Below are positions 60,301 to 64,000 of a DNA stretch of 64,000 nucleotides, piece after piece. Both the position numbers and the translations under genes were made by a program. The DNA is from Ischnura elegans (Eukaryota; Arthropoda; Insecta; Odonata; Coenagrionidae), in contig NC_060258.1 of the NCBI RefSeq assembly GCF_921293095.1, positions 62,001-126,000 of the forward strand. Direction: 5' to 3'. Below the pieces are notes generated by a model. That model worked only from the letters and a program-made list of their open reading frames with translations. It did not search any database and had not been told where the DNA came from. The stretch's first letter is position 1. Each line of letters opens with the position of its first letter.

Positions 60301-63300
60301 GGGACCCACTTGGCATTCTTGACCGAGAAATCGTAAAAAAACGGCCTTTGCCCTTTTGCTTCGAAAAATTCAAGCCATGAAATCATGCCCTGCGTAGGGA
60401 AGAGGTTAATGCGATTTCTTAGAGTGCTCAATTCACAGGATAAATACGTGTATGAATAAATAAATACAATTTTTGGTACAGAAGTCGAGGAGGAAGGCAT
60501 ACAATGGAATGTAATGGGTGTAGACCGCAGACTCAATTGGAATACGTTTCCACTGCTGTTTATGATTTTTTTATCGTTCTGAAAGGTGGAAATCAGATTT
60601 CTTTACATTTGCTGTCATCCATAGATTATTCATATTTTATCATAAATATTATTGATTTACTTCTTGTTCACATGGAAAATATAAGCTAATATGCGAGTTT
60701 ATATGGTTTAAGAATTAGTTGTGCGTAATCACCTGCTAAGTTAGTTTTAATTCCCTGTCCATTCATATTTTTTCCTACTTTCAGCCTACTTCTATGGAAA
60801 ATGGAGAGCTGATTCAGAATCAGACAATGGCCATGGAGTCTATGACGGAGGCAGTAGGTGAGTGCTCATAAGTGCTTGAAAATAACTTTTCGCATAAAAG
60901 ACTTGTAACGAATTCTGACCAGGCAAATGTTCCAATACTGGATCTCAGAATTCAATCAAATTTTGTGATCCCAGAATTCAATCAAATTTTGTGATCCCAG
61001 AATAGGGTAGTTTCCTTCATCAAAGAAAACAAAAGGCAATAATTGCGATTCGTTATCCACCATTAGTGTATTCATAATATACAAATTATTTCGTTTTATA
61101 AATGCCGGTTTAGACGAATGGCAATGGTCCATTTTTATCCTCATTTGAAAAGGGCCGGATTGGCGCCCATGCGATGCCACTCCACGTGACGTCACAGGGA
61201 CCTAGTTTCTATAGGAGAAGATAGGAGTTATACATCGTCTGAGGTTACCAATGCATGCATGAGTCACAGATCTCAGGAAAACATGTCTTAATAATCACTT
61301 ATTAAAACTGGCTAAGGTCGGAAAGTTTTCCTCGTTTGATAAGGTATTAATAATCCTTATTTAAGCCAAGCGCTACCAGGCGGCAGGGCACTAGGCTACA
61401 CGCTGGCAGCCTGCGACGTATCAGCGCTAAGCCTCGTCTCAAGGTCACCTCACCGGGCGGAGGGGGAACCAGAAATACGACGTACGGAGAGATTTCCCAT
61501 CATTCCTACTTACGCGTCGCGTTTTCGCGCGCTTGTAAATTTTCACTTTTCATTTAATCGCGAAAAATAGATATTGTCATTTAAAAATCTAAAAGCGTGA
61601 AATACGTACTCCAGGAGTAATAATCTTTCGATTTAGGCAATAAAAAAATTATAGGAAACCACCCTATTTGATCAAATTTTGTGATGAAATTTGTCGTAAT
61701 TTCATTTTACTTTTTATTTTACAGAAGCCTGTTGTTCCATAAATTTGAAGAAATTTTTATTTTTATGAGTGGGTCGAAACTGTGGCCGCTCTGGGTGACA
61801 ACTGGGCACTTTAAGCACGGGGCTAATGCTAACCCTTTGCAGAGTGTCTCTTATTTATTAATATGTTTGACCCTGAAATGTTTAACTGGATTTGTAGTTT
61901 AAAATATTGGTTGTACATGTTACCCCATATGGGGGCTGATTCGGGGACAACTCACAATGGACTGCAAAAAAAAATTTGGTTAAATTCTTAGATCAGCTTT
62001 TTGGACACTCCACTTGTGAAGGATGTAGCATGTGAATGTTTCATCCTGCTATACTTTCTTTAGTTTATGTTGACGGTTCTGCTGGATAATTTAATCAGGT
62101 CGGTAAATTTCTAGTAAAATTTTCTTCGTGTTTCAGTGAAATATATTAATATTTCACTGAAATATTGCTATGTAGAAAAATTCATAGCCTTCTATTTCTT
62201 GATAGTCATGGTAGCGATAGATAAAGTTAACATGGAACTTGTTAAAATGAGGACAAAAGGTTTGGTTCAGTTTTGAAATAATAGAAAAAATTTAATTTGA
62301 TACATAACGCTTCCAATTCACTCTGTTGTGCTCATGGAAGCAGTGCTTTATTAGGTCAATTACATATTCATGGAAGAAGTGAGATATGGAAAAATACTGA
62401 TTTGGCTAAAAATAGGCAAAACACAATTTCAATGCCTTGTGTGCCGAAGTTCTGGTTCTGGAGATAAAGGACAGTAAGTGACCAGTCCATGCTTACTTAT
62501 TCTTGTTAGCTAAGATTTCAAGGCTATAGTTTCATCCAAATTTTTCATGGTTGTACAATGATGTACAGGGCATCACCCACATTGAGGGTGGTTATGAGAG
62601 GTTTGAATAATTTGGATGTAGTTTTACAAATAACTTCATGGTATATTTTTTAATATGGATGCTCTACTGCCATTTTGCGTGAAATGGTGCACTGGGGTGT
62701 TTTTTGGAGTAGATGTTTGAGGTTATTATGTAATGCCTTACTTAATTTCTCTGAGCTGCAGTGCCACTCAATTTGTGAAGAAATGTTTTGACCCCAGTAT
62801 AATAAGTAAATTGCAACATTGTTTGTGTGTATGGCATTGAAACGAAAGATCGTTTGAAGTTGCAACTTTGATATCTGTCTTATGGTTGTTATAAATTTGG
62901 TCAACGAATGATATATTACATGTATAAATTTACTCATTTTAAATGTGAAATACTTTTCTAGATCACCCTACTTCTGAAAGAGCCTCAGCTATGTTTACTC
63001 TCCTTGAACAAAAAACTAGAGCATCAAATTCGAGGAAAGGAAGGAAGGTGATGGATGAAGACATTGAAAGCTGTGGTACCCTGGTTGCTGATAAAATAAC
63101 TTCGTGCTCAATTCCTGGTGATGGACAGTTTCATTCGAAATCTAGGCATGTGTCTAAAATCAGAGGAAATAGAGAAACAATGACTGTTGCTGGACAAACA
63201 AATGGTTGTGATAATCGAGACACCATAGAGTTTTTCAGGGTCACTGACAGTAGAAAGAGTGGCCATGAGGCAGCCATGCGAGAAAACAAAGAGATGAGTA

Positions 63301-64000
63301 CTAGCATGATCAAAAATCCTCGGAAGCTTGCCAAATCAAAGGACAATTCTTTTCGTTGCTTCAACTGTGGAGATGCATTCAATGCCAAGAATGATCTTAT
63401 CGAACACCTCAAAATTCATTTTGGTTCTGGCATTTTGGATATTGATGCTAATTTGACAATCAGAAAAGATTTGGCCCTCAAACCTCTTGTTTCAAGAGGA
63501 GAAACTAATAGTTCTTATCAGTCCACCTCCTCCAAGAGTTTAAATAAGCTGATATGTAAAAGACAAGGGATGAGACAAAACGGAAATGGGGTTTTTAAGG
63601 CAAACTTTGGAGGAACCAGGGAGAAAAATGTGAGGGAAGTGAGGAAAAGCTTCACTGCAGATGGGGCATCATGCAGAGATAGTCCACACAGTGCAAAGAA
63701 ACATTATTCCTGCAATGAATGTGAACAGCCATTCTCTAATAAGAGTTGCCATCTCCGTAACAATTGTATTCATGCGAAGGAGAAACCTCATTCCTGCGGT
63801 GAATGTGAAAAGTCTTTCTCTCGAAAGAGTCACCTTATAGATCACATTCGGACACATACTAAGGAGAAACCTTACAGCTGTGGTGAATGTGAAAAGTCTT
63901 TTTCTCTTGGGAGCAGCCTTGTCTGTCACATGAGGATGCATACAAAGGAGAAACCTTATTCCTGCGGTGAATGTGAAAAGTCTTTCTCTCAAAAGGGTCA
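39138..64000 (+). CDS. ZAD/C2H2 zinc-finger gene, right copy (span of open exons)
   Basis: The open exons are 39138-39305, 43665-43772, 45131-45262, 46775-46894, 53435-53602, 60785-60857 and 62962 to beyond the window end. They keep the same phases as the left gene, with all junctions phase 0 except the phase-1 donor of 60785-60857. The upstream ZAD exons and the first module A exon are broken. If expressed, the product would be a ZAD-less finger protein started from an unseen promoter or exon. The left-gene module B exons 8 and 9 have no visible counterparts here. The module order A-B-C-B-A compares with A-B-C-C-A-B-B on the left. Confidence 0.7.
40000..43600. other. Intron of the right gene, one short direct repeat
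   Basis: I find no gene or recognisable transposon here. A segment of about 55 bp containing GGCCTTCAACAAGCTTCCCT occurs at about 42728 and again at about 43440, in direct orientation, 710 bp apart. Confidence 0.5.
43665..43772 (+). CDS. Right gene module B exon (36 aa)
   Basis: It begins FHVKEEKEDP and ends DPLATDEL, with acceptor TTCTAG and donor GTGAGTGT. It is 108 nt, phase 0, four codons shorter than the 46775 copy. Confidence 0.78.
45131..45262 (+). CDS. Right gene 44-codon linker exon
   Basis: It begins PLTSTPFQEE and ends EDAAK, with acceptor TTGTGCAG and donor GTATGCCA. It has the length and phase of module C but a different sequence, with a Trp-containing stretch (FDWKLVGAKEE). 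It may be a distinct module in the same slot. Confidence 0.65.
45757..46428. mobile_element. MITE family 2 (about 670 bp), copy 1
   Basis: The ends read AATAGGGTGGTTTCCTA and, reverse-complemented, AATAGGGTAGTTTCCTT. A second copy in reverse orientation lies at 61001-61668. The interior includes a GC-richer part and the phrase GACGTCACGTGGAG, shared by both copies. It sits about 500 bp downstream of exon 45131-45262. Confidence 0.8.
46775..46894 (+). CDS. Right gene module B exon (40 aa)
   Basis: It begins CHVKEENRDH and ends DPLATDDV, with acceptor CTTATAG and donor GTGAGTGT. It is closest to left exon 4, sharing GISTDV(S/T)DPLATD. Confidence 0.78.
47515..49934 (-). mobile_element. Ty3/Gypsy element, internally deleted
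   Basis: Reading on the minus strand, gag starts near 49934 with a SAP-like segment (ITLSQLKVADLK, then LEERDLDTSGKK in another frame). A coiled-coil-like stretch (49565-49700) and a zinc knuckle CWACGEVGHKRNKC (about 49370) follow. Then comes the end of pol: WAQWNSI, an HHCC integrase zinc finger (GGHLRLHKTL...CRKC) and the integrase core with AIDIAGPFP, HSDQGRNFE and VERMNGTL. Protease, RT and RNase H are missing, so a large deletion joins gag to integrase. Stops and a foldback insert at 48343-48550 also disrupt it. Confidence 0.85.
48343..48550. mobile_element. Foldback insert inside the Gypsy integrase
   Basis: It is flanked by a 12-bp duplication, AAACACATCAGA, at 48331-48342 and 48551-48562. 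It contains two 75-bp near-perfect inverted arms (48395-48469 and 48476-48550) around a 6-nt loop, preceded by about 50 bp of unpaired sequence. Removing it rejoins the integrase reading. The inner arm phrase CTGCCGAAACCTGGGTC recalls retroelement 3' ends. Confidence 0.8.
49974..50155 (-). mobile_element. Putative 5' LTR end and primer-binding site of the Gypsy element
   Basis: On the minus strand the sequence ends ...CCTGTAACA, followed two bases later by TGGTGTTAGAAGCGGGA, a tRNA-complementary primer-site pattern common in insect Gypsy elements. An LTR start at TGTAGCGGCGCC (near 50155) is a guess. I found no matching 3' LTR near 47100-47500. Confidence 0.45.
50452..51725. mobile_element. 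piggyBac-type element (1,274 bp), copy 1
   Basis: It is bordered by TTAA at 50448-50451 and 51726-51729. The ends read CCTCTTCCGTACG and, reverse-complemented, CATTTTCGCACCGAG. It is the same family as 58986-60405 in opposite orientation, with matching interior. No transposase ORF is present. Confidence 0.75.
52543..52830 (-). CDS. Right-arm copy of the small antisense ORF
   Basis: It reads GIVGALQKIQDSSGDW and onwards, with VAHYIGRILEN and IPREDAVKILPNP, and ends at TAA 52543-52545. It aligns throughout with 14857-15117, with one extra codon and no frameshift. No in-frame Met precedes it, so it may be an exon or the end of a longer lost ORF. Confidence 0.4.
53435..53602 (+). CDS. Right gene module A exon (56 aa)
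   Basis: It begins SVAGEGAVDD and ends PTANML, with acceptor TTTGCAG and donor GTAAGTTT. It is the reverse-complement partner of left exon 7, identical in length and without indels. Confidence 0.8.
54744..55798 (+). mobile_element. Solo LTR (1,055 bp), right-arm insertion
   Basis: It starts TGTGACGGTACGAC and ends GATCTATCACA, flanked by ATAT on each side. A TATA box (TATATAA, 54919-54925) and a poly(A) signal (AATAAA, 55640-55645) lie in the order expected for U3-R-U5. The inverted left arm near 11620-11640 lacks it. No internal retrotransposon sequence adjoins. Confidence 0.75.
57340..58032 (+). pseudogene. piggyBac transposase relic
   Basis: TFDEQLFPNKARCPFTHFMA begins at 57691 and continues to NYLINGFHYLGKDDSR, giving the DDE_Tnp_1_7 region with the first catalytic Asp (DEQ). 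A stop follows, and a frame-shifted LLERKGTNLLGAIKKRKK matches the later part of the family. An N-terminal-like RVTSEKIIAILND lies near 57350. The remaining catalytic residues are missing. Confidence 0.75.
58788..58890 (+). mobile_element. Penelope-like element RT fragment
   Basis: The reading HYKQLDSLAMGSPFSPVLAK, followed by IYMDNFD, matches the AMGSP(L)SP motif of Penelope-like reverse transcriptases. Only about 35 codons remain. Confidence 0.6.
58986..60405. mobile_element. piggyBac-type element (1,420 bp), copy 2
   Basis: It is bordered by TTAA at 58982-58985 and 60406-60409. The ends read CCTTTTCGCGCCGAG and, reverse-complemented, CCTCTTCCCTACGC. It is an inverted relative of 50452-51725. 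An internal segment of about 100 bp near 59440-59580 is not shared with copy 1. Confidence 0.75.
60785..60857 (+). CDS. Right gene short exon before the zinc-finger exon
   Basis: It begins PTSMENGELI, with acceptor CTTTCAG and donor GTGAGTGC. It is 73 nt with a phase-1 end, matching left exon 10. Confidence 0.8.
61001..61668. mobile_element. MITE family 2 (668 bp), copy 2, right-arm insertion
   Basis: It has AATAGGGTAGTTTCCTT at one end and, reverse-complemented, AATAGGGTGGTTTCCTA at the other. It is absent from the left arm near 3260-3280, where the flanking TTTTGTGATC-type repeats run on without it. Confidence 0.82.
62962..64000 (+). CDS. Right gene C2H2 zinc-finger exon (runs off the window)
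   Basis: After the acceptor TTCTAG it completes a split Asp codon and stays open to the window end. It encodes a linker with an isolated finger (RCFNCGDAF...HLKIH) and then the start of the tandem array. The first tandem finger is degenerate: the RHVRTH of the left gene is replaced by RNNCIH, losing a zinc-ligand His. The next two have C2H2 spacing, with contact residues R/S/H/D and L/S/S/C. The fourth is cut off. Whether the array ends prematurely as in the left gene cannot be seen. Confidence 0.82.

Larger units (their letters stand above)
60430..64000. repeat. Right arm of inverted duplication, block 1
   Basis: It is the reverse-complement partner of 1-3790 and covers the short exon, intron and zinc-finger exon. 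Intron identity is high enough to align by eye, for example GTTACCCCATATGGGGGCTG at 61919 against the start of the 3000 region. Confidence 0.85.

Overview
This is a stretch of nuclear DNA from an arthropod, most likely an insect. It is AT-rich, dense in transposons, and its genes have spliced exons with GT-AG borders. It carries ZAD (zf-AD) zinc-finger genes, a family characteristic of arthropods. I cannot name the species from sequence alone.

The organising feature is a head-to-head pair of paralogous ZAD/C2H2 zinc-finger genes that diverge from a shared upstream region near 27.75-28.8 kb. The left gene runs on the minus strand from 27746 down to 464. I reconstruct 11 exons with matching phases, giving a predicted 918-residue protein: a ZAD module, seven short acidic linker exons, a small exon with a phase-1 donor, and a last exon with one isolated and eight tandem C2H2 fingers. 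The right gene runs on the plus strand from 28808 to beyond the window end. Its two ZAD exons and one linker exon are broken, but six downstream exons and the visible part of the zinc-finger exon are open and in phase. The linkers come from a small set of modules: A (56 aa), B (36-40 aa) and C (44 aa), all starting and ending in phase 0.

The two genes lie in an old inverted duplication. Recognisable paired blocks are about 1-3790 with 60430-64000, 10600-13640 with 52830-56790, 14830-15425 with 52200-52830, and 17720-18540 with 51850-52140. Several mobile elements are present in one arm, while the other arm keeps an apparently unoccupied site: a MITE at 10787, solo LTRs at 17976 and 54744, and a MITE at 61001.

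The introns hold a large TE collection: a Dong/R4-type LINE in an AAT repeat (4421-7129); LINE tails (7570-8048, 19230-19730); piggyBac-type TTAA elements (8066-8845, 50452-51725, 58986-60405) and a piggyBac transposase relic (57340-58032); a pogo/Tigger-like element (15796-17673); a Copia integrase relic (23047-23690); a deleted Gypsy element interrupted by a foldback insert (47515-50155); a Penelope-like RT scrap (58788-58890); and a 3.6-kb element (30003-33627) with terminal inverted repeats and arrays of E-box-like palindromes.

Other points of interest are a 12-finger-scale 84-bp repeat array cut by an in-frame stop, a short antisense ORF kept open in both arms, and a Cys-rich relic near 37.7-38.6 kb resembling part of MGA-type proteins.
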